Assembly (NCBI GenBank): GCA_001029295.1
Contig: LDXJ01000061.1
Span: 124,001 to 188,000, forward strand
Source of the DNA: Peptococcaceae bacterium CEB3
GTDB taxonomy: Bacteria > Bacillota > Desulfitobacteriia > Desulfitobacteriales > Desulfitobacteriaceae
Length of the DNA stretch: 64,000 nt
Reading direction: 5' to 3'
Below are positions 1-8,409 of the stretch, in pieces. The notes beneath the pieces are model-generated. The model was not told the DNA's origin. It saw only the letters and a list, made by a program, of their open reading frames with translations, and made no database searches. Positions within the stretch are counted from its first letter, which is position 1; every line of letters starts with the position of its first letter. The position numbers were made by a program, and so were the translations under genes.

Positions 1-195
1 TAAGTTGAATAGAACGCGGGGAGCAGATGAACCAGGGTGTTCGAGCGGCGGCTGCAGAACTTTCTGCGCAGTCTGCGGAATCCGGTCCATAAGACCGGGA
101 ATCCGGTTCATGAAAGCCGTCCGCTGCCAAAGTGGGGTGAAGACCGGATCCAGAAGAATCAAACTGAGAATGATGGCGGGAAATATCTTTCTCAT
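1..195 (-). CDS. Partial membrane-anchored protein of unknown function
   Basis: Reading from the ATG at 195 towards base 1, the frame stays open for all 65 codons and runs off the window edge, so only the N-terminus is present. A GAGGTG ribosome binding site lies six bases before the ATG. The first residues (MRKIFPAIILSLILLDP) form a positively charged start followed by a hydrophobic stretch, which fits a signal peptide or signal anchor. The rest (proline- and arginine-rich, MNRIPGLMDRIP) matches no family I recognise. The start and membrane segment are seen; the function is unknown. Confidence 0.5.
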   Translation of the reverse strand, partial: MRKIFPAIILSLILLDPVFTPLWQRTAFMNRIPGLMDRIPQTAQKVLQPPLEHPGSSAPRVLFNL

Positions 196-344
196 GTGCT
201 GCACCTCGAAAATCTGTCTTACATTATGAACGGACCGACTTCTGCTCTCCATTTCGAACCGACTTAAGTCTTGTCCTCCAGTGTCATTGTACCCAAGTTA
301 GGGCCATCCTAGCAAGGTGCGGCCTTACCCCAGATGCATCGCGT

Positions 345-400
345 ATTCTAAAGACAAAGCCCCACAACCCCTGATTTATCAAGGGCTACGGGGCTTCCGT
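345..400 (-). terminator. Probable rho-independent terminator of hpt-guaA
   Basis: A long hairpin pairs AAGCCCC (357-363) with GGGGCTT (390-396), with further inner pairing of CCCCT and AAGGG. On the minus strand it is followed by a loosely T-rich tail. It lies about 35 bases past the guaA stop codon. Confidence 0.6.
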
Positions 401-429
401 GACTTATTTTGTATCCCTAAACCAATTCA

Positions 430-1971
430 TTATTCCCATTCTATGGTCCCGGGCGGCTTGGTCGTAATATCATAGACGACCCGATTCACCCCGGATATTT
501 CATTGACAATGCGCGTGGAGATGCGCTCCAGGAGTTCATAAGGAAGTCTGGCCCAGTCTGCCGTCATGGCATCTTCACTGGTCACGGCGCGCAGGACAAT
601 GGGATAAGCGTAGGTCCGCCCATCTCCCATGACCCCCACACTCTGAACCGAAGGAAGTACGGCAAAAGACTGCCAAAGTTCCCGGTAGAGGCCCGCCCGG
701 CTAACTTCCTCCAGAATCACGGCATCCGCTTCCCGGACGATTGCCAGTTTTTCCTCCGTAACCTCGCCCAAAATGCGGATGGCCAAACCGGGACCGGGAA
801 AGGGCTGACGCCAGACGACCTCTTCCGGCAGGCCCAGACTCAAGCCGACTTCCCGCACCTCGTCTTTAAACAACAGGCGCAGGGGCTCAATAAGCTCAAA
901 CTCCATGTCTTCCGGGAGTCCCCCCACATTGTGATGACTCTTAATCGTTTCCGCCGTATCCGTTCCGCTCTCCACGATATCGGGATAAAGCGTCCCCTGA
1001 ACCAGAAAATCGACCTGCCCAAGTTTACGGGCCTCGTCTTCAAAGAGCCGGATGAACTCGCGACCGATGGCCTTACGCTTCGTCTCAGGGTCGCTGACGC
1101 CGCCGACTTTGTCCAGAAAACGCTGCCTGGCGTTGACAAAGATCAACTTGAGACGGAAGTGTTGGGAAAAGACCGTCTTTACGGACTCAGCCTCGTTTTT
1201 ACGCATGAAGCCGTGGTCAACAAAGACACAGGTCAACCGGTCCCCGACCGCCTTGTGCACGAGGACCGCCGCCACCGAGGAATCTACACCCCCGCTCAGG
1301 GCACAGAGAACTTTGCGCTCTCCCACTCGCTTCCTGATCTGGCTGACCTGGGATTCGATAAAGGACTCCATCGTCCAATCCCCGGTACAGCCGCAGACGT
1401 CATAGAGAAATTGCTCCAGCATGCGCTGTCCGTCCGCCGTATGCCTGACTTCCGGATGAAATTGTACCCCGTAAAAGCTCCGGGTTTGATCAAACATGGC
1501 GGCGACCGGCGAATGCCCTGTCTTTGCCGCCACCTCAAAACCTTGGGGCAGACGGGCCACCGCATCCCCGTGGCTCATCCAGCACTGCCTGACGCCGCCA
1601 AGCCCTTGCCATAGCCCGCTCTCCCGCACAATCTCGATCTCTGTCCTCCCGTATTCCCGCAAGCGGGGGGCTTCCACCTCACCGCCCAGCTGGACCGCCA
1701 TAAGCTGCATCCCGTAACAAATCCCCAAAATGGGAATCCCCAGCTGATAAATCCCGGGATCCACCTGAGGAGCCCCAACCTGCCTGACGCTGGCCGGCCC
1801 GCCCGAGAAGATGAGGCCCTTCGGATGACGGGAACGGATCTCCTCAATCGGAGTCTTATAAGATATCATTTCGGAATAAACGTGAGCTTCCCGCACCCGG
1901 CGGGCGATCAACTGATTGTATTGCCCGCCGAAATCGAGCACCAATACGACTTCCTCAGTCATGACTTTCAC
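430..1971 (-). CDS. guaA: GMP synthase (glutamine-hydrolysing)
   Basis: Converts XMP to GMP using glutamine and ATP, the last step of guanine nucleotide synthesis, in the cytoplasm. At 513 residues it has the usual full length. The N-terminal class I amidotransferase domain has LGICYGMQ with the nucleophilic cysteine and a FHPEV motif carrying the catalytic histidine and glutamate. The synthetase half has the PP-loop SGGVDSS, and the C-terminus ends in the typical [10 protein letters not shown]. The GTG at 1971 is preceded by GGAGAG at good spacing; an ATG three codons inside is an alternative. It follows hpt by 29 bases and probably shares its transcript, pairing purine salvage with GMP synthesis. 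Confidence 0.97.
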   Translation of the reverse strand: MKVMTEEVVLVLDFGGQYNQLIARRVREAHVYSEMISYKTPIEEIRSRHPKGLIFSGGPASVRQVGAPQVDPGIYQLGIPILGICYGMQLMAVQLGGEVEAPRLREYGRTEIEIVRESGLWQGLGGVRQCWMSHGDAVARLPQGFEVAAKTGHSPVAAMFDQTRSFYGVQFHPEVRHTADGQRMLEQFLYDVCGCTGDWTMESFIESQVSQIRKRVGERKVLCALSGGVDSSVAAVLVHKAVGDRLTCVFVDHGFMRKNEAESVKTVFSQHFRLKLIFVNARQRFLDKVGGVSDPETKRKAIGREFIRLFEDEARKLGQVDFLVQGTLYPDIVESGTDTAETIKSHHNVGGLPEDMEFELIEPLRLLFKDEVREVGLSLGLPEEVVWRQPFPGPGLAIRILGEVTEEKLAIVREADAVILEEVSRAGLYRELWQSFAVLPSVQSVGVMGDGRTYAYPIVLRAVTSEDAMTADWARLPYELLERISTRIVNEISGVNRVVYDITTKPPGTIEWE

Positions 1972-2000
1972 ACCATTCTCTCCAGATTGCCCGCGGGCCC

Positions 2001-2543
2001 TCAGACTTCGTAGGCTGAGGGCTTGAGAACCCCGACATAAGGCAGATTGCGGTATTTTTCGTCGAAGTCCAGCCCGAAACCGACGACAAATTCGTCCGGG
2101 ATTACAAACCCGTTATAGTCCGGAACGACCTCCACCTTCCTGCGTCCGGGTTTGTCCAAAAGAGTCACCACTTTTACACTCTCGGGGTGACGCCGATGCA
2201 AATTCTCTTTGAGATACTTGAGGGTCAGGCCTGTATCCACAATGTCTTCCACAATGAGGATATGAACCCCTTCGACACTACGCTCCACATCTTTCAAGAT
2301 CCTGACGACCCCCGAGGAGCTCGTTGACGCTCCGTAGCTGGAAACGGCCAGGAAATCAAAGGTCAAAGGCAGCTTAATTTCCCGGACGAGATCAGCCATG
2401 AAGAGAACCGCGCCTTTGAGAATGCCGAGAAGCAACAACTCTTTTCCCGCGTAGTCCCGGGTAATTTCCGCTCCCAGTTCGGCAATGCGGCTCTCTAATT
2501 CCTCATGGGTAACTAACACCCGCGCGATGTCGTTTTCCATCAC
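2001..2543 (-). CDS. hpt: Hypoxanthine phosphoribosyltransferase
   Basis: Salvages hypoxanthine (and usually guanine) to the nucleotide with PRPP. The 180-residue length is normal for the family. The PRPP-binding signature [13 protein letters not shown] lies near residue 100, preceded by the [13 protein letters not shown] segment and followed by the [10 protein letters not shown] block and the [20 protein letters not shown]-terminal signature. The start is either GTG 2543 or the adjacent ATG 2540; a GGAGGT site lies 7-10 bases upstream. It is the first gene of an hpt-guaA operon behind a strong sigmaA promoter. Confidence 0.95.
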   Translation of the reverse strand: MMENDIARVLVTHEELESRIAELGAEITRDYAGKELLLLGILKGAVLFMADLVREIKLPLTFDFLAVSSYGASTSSSGVVRILKDVERSVEGVHILIVEDIVDTGLTLKYLKENLHRRHPESVKVVTLLDKPGRRKVEVVPDYNGFVIPDEFVVGFGLDFDEKYRNLPYVGVLKPSAYEV

Positions 2544-2620
2544 TTTCCCTACCTCCAGTAAGCATGACCATTTTACACCATCCGAAGGCGCCGTGCCGAC
2601 GACACGGGCCTATGACGGAA

Positions 2621-2649
2621 ATTATATCAAAGGGTCGAATAAGCGTCAA
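2621..2649 (-). promoter_or_regulatory. SigmaA promoter of hpt-guaA
   Basis: On the minus strand, TTGACG (2644-2649) and a perfect TATAAT (2621-2626) are separated by exactly 17 bases. Transcription would start near 2614, giving a leader of about 70 bases that contains a short CCGTG/CACGG hairpin before hpt. No other feature was recognised in 2650-2877. Confidence 0.85.
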
Positions 2650-2877
2650 ACTGTTTTCGAACATTCGCCTGAATACGAGCCCAAAAGTCCGGAACAGTGA
2701 AAGAAAGCAAAGCCCAAGTCTCTGCCTTTCTGAAAAGGCGACCCGGTGTCGATTCTCCGCTGGCTTGGTTGGGAAAACCCGCCACCCCGCTTTACCGGAT
2801 GCGTGGGGAAACGGGAAGAGAACATGGGACCACGGAATATGATGCCTACCATATTTAGACTGCGCGCAGAAAAGGAA

Positions 2878-2916
2878 AGAGGGCGCCCGTCTTAACGAAC
2901 GTCCTCTTTTTTTCCT
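2878..2916. terminator. Hairpin terminator between hpt promoter and upstream gene
   Basis: AGAGGGCG (2878-2885) pairs with CGTCCTCT (2900-2907) with one G-U pair. On the plus strand it runs into an eight-T tract; on the minus strand it is followed by a T-rich stretch. It most likely ends transcription of the minus-strand gene that stops at 2979. Confidence 0.55.
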
Positions 2917-2978
2917 CTTGTCGTGCATCCATGTTCTGTATCTCGAATTCAATACTTCGGAAATTGCTCGCCACCCCT

Positions 2979-3647
2979 TCAAACACTGGGTGGCTGAATC
3001 TTGAACTTCTGACCGAAATCCGCAAATTGAAGGGTCAAATGCATAACCTGAGACTTCGCCTTACTCTTCGCTTCTATGGCCGCTTTCACGATCATCCCGT
3101 CGGATTGGCGGATATACAGGGTATAGGCGAAATCCTGCCAGAATTCCTCCATTACTTGGTCCTGAACCGTCGGCTTGAATTGACAAACCCAAACCGGAAC
3201 GCCGCTTAGTTTCTCTTGACCCTTAAGCACCACCTCGCCGGTCTCCTTCAATTGGAGCGAAGATAGGGGATCGAGCTCCGCCAGGAAAACCTTCTCCGCG
3301 CCAGGGGTATTAGCCAAACGCACCCATTTCTTGCTGAACGGATCTTTGTTGTAAAAAGCCCCCCCGGCTAAAATCATGTCCACGTTACTGCCGACCAGTT
3401 GACCGGAAATATGACTGTTCCCACCATCCTTTTCTCCTTGAATCTGCGTCAGGGTCCGCTCCTTGCCGTCAATCCACTGGTTCTCGGTCATGCTGTAGCG
3501 GAAAGAGGCCGCTCCGTTAAGCCGTTGCAAGCCGTGCGCGACCAATTCCTGGGGAGCCGGCCTGCCGAGCAGACGTACCCCCAGCCATCCCAATAGCACG
3601 ATGCCGATAACGATACCGATAAGTGTTAACAAGCCCTTTTTCTTCAT
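2979..3647 (-). CDS. Membrane-anchored LolA/LppX-like protein
   Basis: A 222-residue protein with an N-terminal membrane anchor (two to three lysines, then LLTLIGIVIGIVLLGWLGV, about residues 5-24) and an extracytoplasmic remainder. The pattern of an amphipathic start, a SFRYSMTENQ strand, repeated beta-strand segments such as GEVVLKGQEKLSGVPVWVCQFKP, and a late LYIRQSDGMIVKAAIEAK segment resembles Gram-positive LolA/LppX-fold lipoproteins. There is no lipobox cysteine, so it is probably anchored by the helix. A GGGAGG site lies six bases before the ATG. The substrate is unknown; the fold assignment is by pattern only. Confidence 0.6.
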   Translation of the reverse strand: MKKKGLLTLIGIVIGIVLLGWLGVRLLGRPAPQELVAHGLQRLNGAASFRYSMTENQWIDGKERTLTQIQGEKDGGNSHISGQLVGSNVDMILAGGAFYNKDPFSKKWVRLANTPGAEKVFLAELDPLSSLQLKETGEVVLKGQEKLSGVPVWVCQFKPTVQDQVMEEFWQDFAYTLYIRQSDGMIVKAAIEAKSKAKSQVMHLTLQFADFGQKFKIQPPSV

Positions 3648-3749
3648 GGCCGGCCTCCCTGGCGGAGTTCTTACCTCACCTTATGTATGAACGCTTTACT
3701 CTATTCCTTCCATATTTGCCCTAGATTATGCGGACTTGCCGAGCTCGGA

Positions 3750-5027
3750 TTACTCCACGATGCTTGAGCGGGTTCTTTCGTGCACTCCCCGGATGAGGAT
3801 CGTTCCCGCCAGCATCACACAGGACAGCAAAATCCAGCTGATCTGGTAATTATGCCTGACATCGACCAAGAATCCGAAAGAGGGCGGTATGATTAAGACG
3901 CCGAGTTGCATAAAACTGATCCCGATTCCCACCGTCGTCGCCGAATTGTTCCGATCCCCCGGCAATTCGGAAAGCAAAGTGACATAGACTCCGTTCCAGC
4001 CCATGGCTGTGAAGCCTAAAATAAAAGTCATAAGCGCCAGCAACCAAAGCGGCGTAAATCTGGAAATCAACAGCATACCCAAAGCCATAGCGGCAGCGCA
4101 GCCCCCGATGACGGTCAAAACCGGCCGCCTAGCGCCATGGAAAGCTCTGTCACTCAAAGCGCCCCAGAATATCCTGCCCAAGACCCCGGCCAAAATCACT
4201 AAAGAGAGAAAGATACTGGCAAGGTGCAGAGAAATGCCCGCTTTATCCTTGAGATACAATTGTAAATAGGTCAGTAAAGAAAACTGCCCCCCGACAAACA
4301 ATAGGCCCATAAAGCAGACCAACCAGATGTTCCTGCCGCGCACCAGATGGCGCAGGCCGCCGTTCGTTCTCCCGTCCGTGCTCCGTCCCGGCCCTGCCCC
4401 TACGTTTCGCCGGGGTTCCCGGTAAAGACATTGCACCAGGGACGCCCCCAACACCCCTGAAACACCGGCACTTATTAAGGCCACATGCCAATTGGCCATC
4501 ATGGCGAGGCGCGGCAGGATCAGGGCGGCAAGAAATCCCCCCACAGTTATGCCTGACTGCCTGACACTCTGAGCAAATCCCAGTCCGGATGAGCCAAACC
4601 AATTGGTAATGGCTCTGCTGGCTGCAGGAGTCACCGCACCGGCCCAGAACCCTGTAAAAATCAGCAGGAAATAAAGCGAAGAGAAACTGGCGGACAAAGA
4701 AGAGAGCGCGATCGCCAAACCAGTGCCTAAACAGGCCAGAATCAGGATTCTCTTTTCTCCGTAGATGTCCGTCAGCCTGCCGGCCAGAAAACCTGTCGGG
4801 GTCATGCCCACGTTAACCGCGCCCCCCACCAGGCCCGCCTCGGCCGCACTTAAGTTGAGGCCGCTGACCAGAAAAGGAATCAGGGAGGCGACACCCAAGC
4901 TAATGAAAGCCGTAGAAACCTGGGCCGCGGTCACCAGCCCCAGGACACCCCAAGGGGCACCGCTTGTGGCCGGGGAAGGTACCGGCAACTGTGTTTTCGT
5001 ATCAGATGAAACGTGGCATCTCTCCAT
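3750..5027 (-). CDS. Major facilitator superfamily transporter
   Basis: A 425-residue protein with about 12 hydrophobic segments. The typical MFS loop 2-3 motif is visible as GRLTDIYGEKR near residue 85, and the second-half copy as GALSDRAFHGARR. A basic central loop (LYREPRRNVGAGPGRSTDGR) separates the two six-helix halves. The substrate cannot be named from sequence; secondary transporters of organic anions or drugs are possible. It is transcribed alone from an extended -10 promoter with a structured leader of about 190 bases. No strong Shine-Dalgarno site precedes the ATG, which may fit control through the leader. Confidence 0.8.
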   Translation of the reverse strand: MERCHVSSDTKTQLPVPSPATSGAPWGVLGLVTAAQVSTAFISLGVASLIPFLVSGLNLSAAEAGLVGGAVNVGMTPTGFLAGRLTDIYGEKRILILACLGTGLAIALSSLSASFSSLYFLLIFTGFWAGAVTPAASRAITNWFGSSGLGFAQSVRQSGITVGGFLAALILPRLAMMANWHVALISAGVSGVLGASLVQCLYREPRRNVGAGPGRSTDGRTNGGLRHLVRGRNIWLVCFMGLLFVGGQFSLLTYLQLYLKDKAGISLHLASIFLSLVILAGVLGRIFWGALSDRAFHGARRPVLTVIGGCAAAMALGMLLISRFTPLWLLALMTFILGFTAMGWNGVYVTLLSELPGDRNNSATTVGIGISFMQLGVLIIPPSFGFLVDVRHNYQISWILLSCVMLAGTILIRGVHERTRSSIVE

Positions 5028-5220
5028 TTTGTGGTAACCAGCTTTCTCGCGGACGACGACTTTTTACTTAAGCTGTCAGGCCGCCCAAGTATTTTCACCC
5101 AATGGTGAGTCTCCCACTTCCGCAAGGGGAAGTGGTTCCCCATAATCTGCTTCGTTCGAGGTGGACCCCCATCCAAGACTCAATGTTCGTCTTCAGCCAA
5201 ACGAGTTTACTCGTGAAGAC
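5028..5220 (-). promoter_or_regulatory. Structured 5' leader of the MFS gene, riboswitch-like
   Basis: The predicted transcript opens with a hairpin in which GTCTTCA pairs with TGAAGAC (5189-5220), with a nested ACGAG/CTCGT stem. It then offers an enclosing GAGTCT/AGACTC pairing, inside which CCACTTCC and GGAAGTGG form a strong eight-pair hairpin with a six-base loop. A small TCACC/GGGTGA hairpin follows. A closed multi-stem leader in front of a lone transporter is the usual arrangement for a ligand-sensing RNA, but I do not recognise a known riboswitch class. Confidence 0.4.
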
Positions 5221-5226
5221 GTGCTA

Positions 5227-5237
5227 ATTATAACACA
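5227..5237 (-). promoter_or_regulatory. Extended -10 promoter of the MFS gene
   Basis: On the minus strand the sequence TGTGTTATAAT gives a perfect TATAAT (5227-5232) with the TG extension one base upstream. No good -35 box is seen at the right distance. Transcription would begin at about 5220, the first base of the leader hairpin. Confidence 0.6.
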
Positions 5238-5397
5238 TAGCCCAAACGCCGTGCGGTCTGCTTTGGGCCGGTAAGCAGTATTCGCCGGCCCCGTCCCGGT
5301 ATTTTGTATATCTGCAAAAAGAATATTGCGGAAAATGGATGCCGATGGTATACTCCAAGCAGTGAATAAAGATTTTTGAATGTGGATTTTCAAACAC

Positions 5398-5415
5398 TCA
5401 TCTTTATCATCTTTA
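5398..5415. repeat. Tandem 9-bp duplication
   Basis: TCATCTTTA occurs twice in immediate succession. It belongs to a gene-free stretch (5241-5945) with several such small duplications and a lower GC content than its surroundings. Confidence 0.7.
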
Positions 5416-5494
5416 TATGCTGTGCATTTTTCTTTCAATACATTTGCCTTGCCTTGTATTCGCCGGTTCGTATGGCTTAATATCCCGCGTCGTT

Positions 5495-5526
5495 CGGCTC
5501 TTGTAGTGCTCGGCTCTTGTATTGCT
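5495..5526. repeat. Tandem 16-bp duplication
   Basis: CGGCTCTTGTAGTGCT is followed directly by a second copy differing at one base. No open frame of recognisable function covers it. Confidence 0.75.
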
Positions 5527-5626
5527 CGTTATTTCGCACTACACACTATTCGATATCCCCCATCGTTTGCGTTATTCCGACCGATATTCGGCAAACGACT
5601 AATTCGACTATTGTGATATTTCTCAA

Positions 5627-5668
5627 TTATGTCCTTGTTCAGTCTACTTATGTCCTTGTTCAGTCTAC
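5627..5668. repeat. Perfect tandem 21-bp duplication
   Basis: The 21 bases 5627-5647 are repeated exactly at 5648-5668. In the minus-strand frame covering 5529-5822 this would encode two copies of a seven-residue unit (RLNKDIS, RLNKDII), but that frame has no ribosome binding site or recognisable domain. I do not call it a gene. Confidence 0.8.
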
Positions 5669-6035
5669 GCCCGTTCACTGTGTTCATCTTGTTTTCATCT
5701 TTGAACAGCCATATTCGTTTCGGCTCGGAAAGGTCAGACCATATGCTCATAACATATTCTGTATCCGGATTCGTCTTCCCCGCGGGGCAGGGCAGCTCCG
5801 GGCTTGGGGCCGGGTTTTGCAACCCCGCCGGGATTATTCCTGGGATCGCCGGGACAACCTTCGGTCATTTCCCGCAACAACTTTTCTGACCTGAGGACCC
5901 GACTGTCCCCGGTGTGCAGGTTTTTATGACCACTGCTGGCCCTGCTTGCCTTTGCCTGGCAGGGCTAAAACGGAGGTGAGAGCAAACCGGTTATTTTCAC
6001 TGGGGGAGACACGGAAAAACGAGGGAGGAAAGCGA

Positions 6036-7196
6036 ATGTCCAAAAAATCCATGCGTCTGGCCGGGGGAATCGTCTTGTCCCTGGCCCTGATCCTATCCGG
6101 ATGCGGTGCACAGGGTGGAAACACGCCCGCGGGCACCGGGGGGCAGCAGCCGTCCGGCGGGGAAATTAAGATCGGCCTGCCTCTGCCCATCACCGGCTCG
6201 GAGGCGACGTTTGGCCAAGACATGCAAAATGCCATCAAGTTGGCGGTGAACCAAATCAATGCCAAAGGCGGAATCGACGGCAAGAAAATCGTCACGGTCA
6301 CCGAAGATGATGCCTGTGATCCGCAGCAGGCCACGGCAGCGGCTAATAAGCTGGTCTCGGAAGGAGTCGTGGCAGTCGTCGGCGGCTACTGTTCAGGCGC
6401 GGTCATACCCACGTTAACCATCTACAACGCCAAAAATATTCCCTTTGTCATCACCGCTGCCAATTCCTCGGCGATTGCCAAACAGAATCCCGGCAACACT
6501 TTCGAAATTAACGGGACCCTCGAATATGAGGCCCAGAGGGCGGTGGAACTGTTCAAAAGTCTGGGGGTAAAAAATCTGGCCATCGTCGAGCAGGGAGACG
6601 CTTTTTCCGCGGACTTAGCCAAACTGGCGGAAGCTGACTGGAAAGCGACCGGCAACCCGGTCGTCGCGCACGAGGTGACCAATAAAGGCGAACAAGATTT
6701 CTCGTCCCTGGTCACAACCTTAAGAACCAAGAAACCGGACATGATCTTTTGGACCGCCTATTACGCGGATGGCGGCTTACTTATCAAACAATTGCGCCAA
6801 GGCGGTTACAAGGGACTCATTACCGTGGGAGACGGAAGCGCGGATCCGAAACTGATTCAGGTGGCCGGTCCGGCGGGCGAAGGCACCTATGTCTTATCTC
6901 CTCCGGTCGCCTCTTATCTTCCGGCTGCCAAGCAGTTTGTGACAGACTACAAAGCCAAATACCATCAGAGCCCCGGCGACTATTCTGCCCTGGCTTATGA
7001 CGGAATGTACCTGATGTCCAATGCTTTAAAGCGGGCCGGCAGTACTGACGGAAAAGCGATTATCAAGGCTTTGGCCGAAACGAAAGATTTTCCGGGCATT
7101 GCCGGGAAGATCAATTTTACAGCCGAAAAAACTCTGAAAGGGAGTAACATTATCGTTTTGCAAATCAAAAACGGCAAATTCACTGCGGCACAGTAG
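6036..7196 (+). CDS. livK: Branched-chain amino-acid-type ABC transporter, substrate-binding lipoprotein
   Basis: Extracellular receptor of a Liv-type importer, class I periplasmic-binding fold. A lipoprotein signal peptide (MSKKSMRLAGG, hydrophobic core, LILSGCG lipobox) begins at the ATG at 6036, which has GGAGG seven bases upstream; this fixes the start although the frame is open further upstream. The mature protein shows IKIGLPLPITGSEA, DDACDPQQA and SEGVVAVVGGYCSG, typical of LivJ/LivK. About 386 residues is normal. It heads the plus-strand livKHMGF operon. The ligand may be a branched-chain amino acid, another amino acid or an amide; the family is broad. Confidence 0.9.
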   Translation: MSKKSMRLAGGIVLSLALILSGCGAQGGNTPAGTGGQQPSGGEIKIGLPLPITGSEATFGQDMQNAIKLAVNQINAKGGIDGKKIVTVTEDDACDPQQATAAANKLVSEGVVAVVGGYCSGAVIPTLTIYNAKNIPFVITAANSSAIAKQNPGNTFEINGTLEYEAQRAVELFKSLGVKNLAIVEQGDAFSADLAKLAEADWKATGNPVVAHEVTNKGEQDFSSLVTTLRTKKPDMIFWTAYYADGGLLIKQLRQGGYKGLITVGDGSADPKLIQVAGPAGEGTYVLSPPVASYLPAAKQFVTDYKAKYHQSPGDYSALAYDGMYLMSNALKRAGSTDGKAIIKALAETKDFPGIAGKINFTAEKTLKGSNIIVLQIKNGKFTAAQ

Positions 7197-7210
7197 ATCC
7201 TACCCGGAGG

Positions 7211-7350
7211 GGCAGACGAACCGGGCGGCCGATATCCGCTGATATCCACCGGGCTCCGCCCCTCTCCCGTTTTTCCCGCTGACGGACAATACGATCTTTC
7301 CAAGTCTTTTCTTGGAAGTCTGCTTTTTTGCCTAACGGCATTTTTTAGCT
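7211..7350 (+). terminator. Cluster of terminator hairpins between livK and livH
   Basis: Three T-tailed hairpins follow livK: GGAGGGGC with GCCCCTC running into five Ts near 7270; TTTCCAAG (7297-7304) with CTTGGAAG (7311-7318) before a T tract at 7323; and a small GCC/GGC hairpin before six Ts near 7341. Partial termination here would give more binding protein than permease, a common pattern in such operons. The remainder to 7485 is a T-rich run with no other recognised feature. Confidence 0.65.
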
Positions 7351-7485
7351 TTTTTGATAAGCTTTTTTGGCATGACTACTTTTTGGGGTACAACTACTTT
7401 TAGCCTGACTGCTTTTTGGCCGAACGGCGTTGTATTTGCTCTGTTTTCTTAGATGAAATATAGCGGATGGTGAAGGGGTGTACAG

Positions 7486-8406
7486 ATGTCAGTATATTAT
7501 ATCGTCCTGCAGCAGCTGGTTAACGGACTAATCTTGGGCTCCTTCTACAGCTTGGTCGCTCTCGGTTATTCCATGGTCTATGGGATCATCAAGCTGCTCA
7601 ATTTCGCCCACGGCGACCTTTATATGGTGGGCGCCTTTGTCGGATTCGGGACGCTGGGGCTTTTGGGCGGTATCTTAGGGGTTGGCTGGTTGGGCATCGC
7701 CGCGGCGCTCTTAATTAGCATGCTTGCGGTCGGGCTCCTGGGAATGCTGGTGCACCGGGCCGCCTACCAGCCCCTTTTAAACAGGCGCGCGCCCCGCATG
7801 TCTCTCATGATCACAGCCGTGGGTGTGTCTTTCACACTTTTTAACACAGTCATGGTGATGACCAACGGAGAATACGAAACAGTAAATACCAGCCTCGGTT
7901 ATAACGGGATTCCCATAGGACCTGTTAATGTCACCTATACCCAAATCATCATGGTCGTAGCCACTGCCCTCCTCATGCTGGCTCTCCATTGGTTCATCAA
8001 ACGAACTATGTATGGCAAAGCCATGCGGGCCATTGCCCTGGACCCGGATGCCTGCCGGTTGATGGGAATCAATGTGACTAAGACCATCGGGCTCACTTTT
8101 TTTGTCGGCTCTTCTTTGGCCGCGGCAGCCGGAGTCATGGCCGCGGTTTACTACGGCAGCATTCAATTCTTTATCGGCTTCATCATCGGTCTCAAGGCGT
8201 TCACCGCAGCCGTCATCGGCGGCATCGGCAGTATCCCCGGGGCCATGCTCGGGGGCTTGATTCTTGGCCTGCTGGAAACCGCGGGCACTCAGCTCCCTTT
8301 CATCGGTTCGGCCTGGAAAGACGTCTTCACCTTCGGCATTTTGATCCTGCTTCTGGTATTCAGACCGACCGGTATTTTGGGTAAAAGTGAGATTGAGAGG
8401 ATGTAG
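7486..8406 (+). CDS. livH: Liv-type ABC transporter permease
   Basis: One of the two membrane subunits of the importer. The 306-residue length and the N-terminal LQQLVNGLILGSFYSLVALGYSMVYGI... signature with NFAHGDLYM are hallmarks of LivH. About eight hydrophobic helices are visible, and the conserved MRAIALDPDACRLMGINV cytoplasmic loop that contacts the ATPases lies near residue 185. AGGGGTG precedes the ATG. It is followed by livM after three bases. Confidence 0.93.
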   Translation: MSVYYIVLQQLVNGLILGSFYSLVALGYSMVYGIIKLLNFAHGDLYMVGAFVGFGTLGLLGGILGVGWLGIAAALLISMLAVGLLGMLVHRAAYQPLLNRRAPRMSLMITAVGVSFTLFNTVMVMTNGEYETVNTSLGYNGIPIGPVNVTYTQIIMVVATALLMLALHWFIKRTMYGKAMRAIALDPDACRLMGINVTKTIGLTFFVGSSLAAAAGVMAAVYYGSIQFFIGFIIGLKAFTAAVIGGIGSIPGAMLGGLILGLLETAGTQLPFIGSAWKDVFTFGILILLLVFRPTGILGKSEIERM

Positions 8407-8409
8407 CGA

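Noticed and set aside
931-1614. Long plus-strand frame of 227 codons across guaA
   Set aside because: It lies wholly inside the canonical guaA coding sequence on the other strand and has no ribosome binding site or recognisable domain.
2503-2982. 159-codon minus-strand frame over the hpt leader
   Set aside because: It overlaps the hpt start and its well-formed sigmaA promoter; the protein is of low complexity and matches nothing.
5529-5822. 97-codon frame containing the 21-bp duplication
   Set aside because: No ribosome binding site, no domain, and the region also shows non-triplet tandem duplications, so coding is unlikely.
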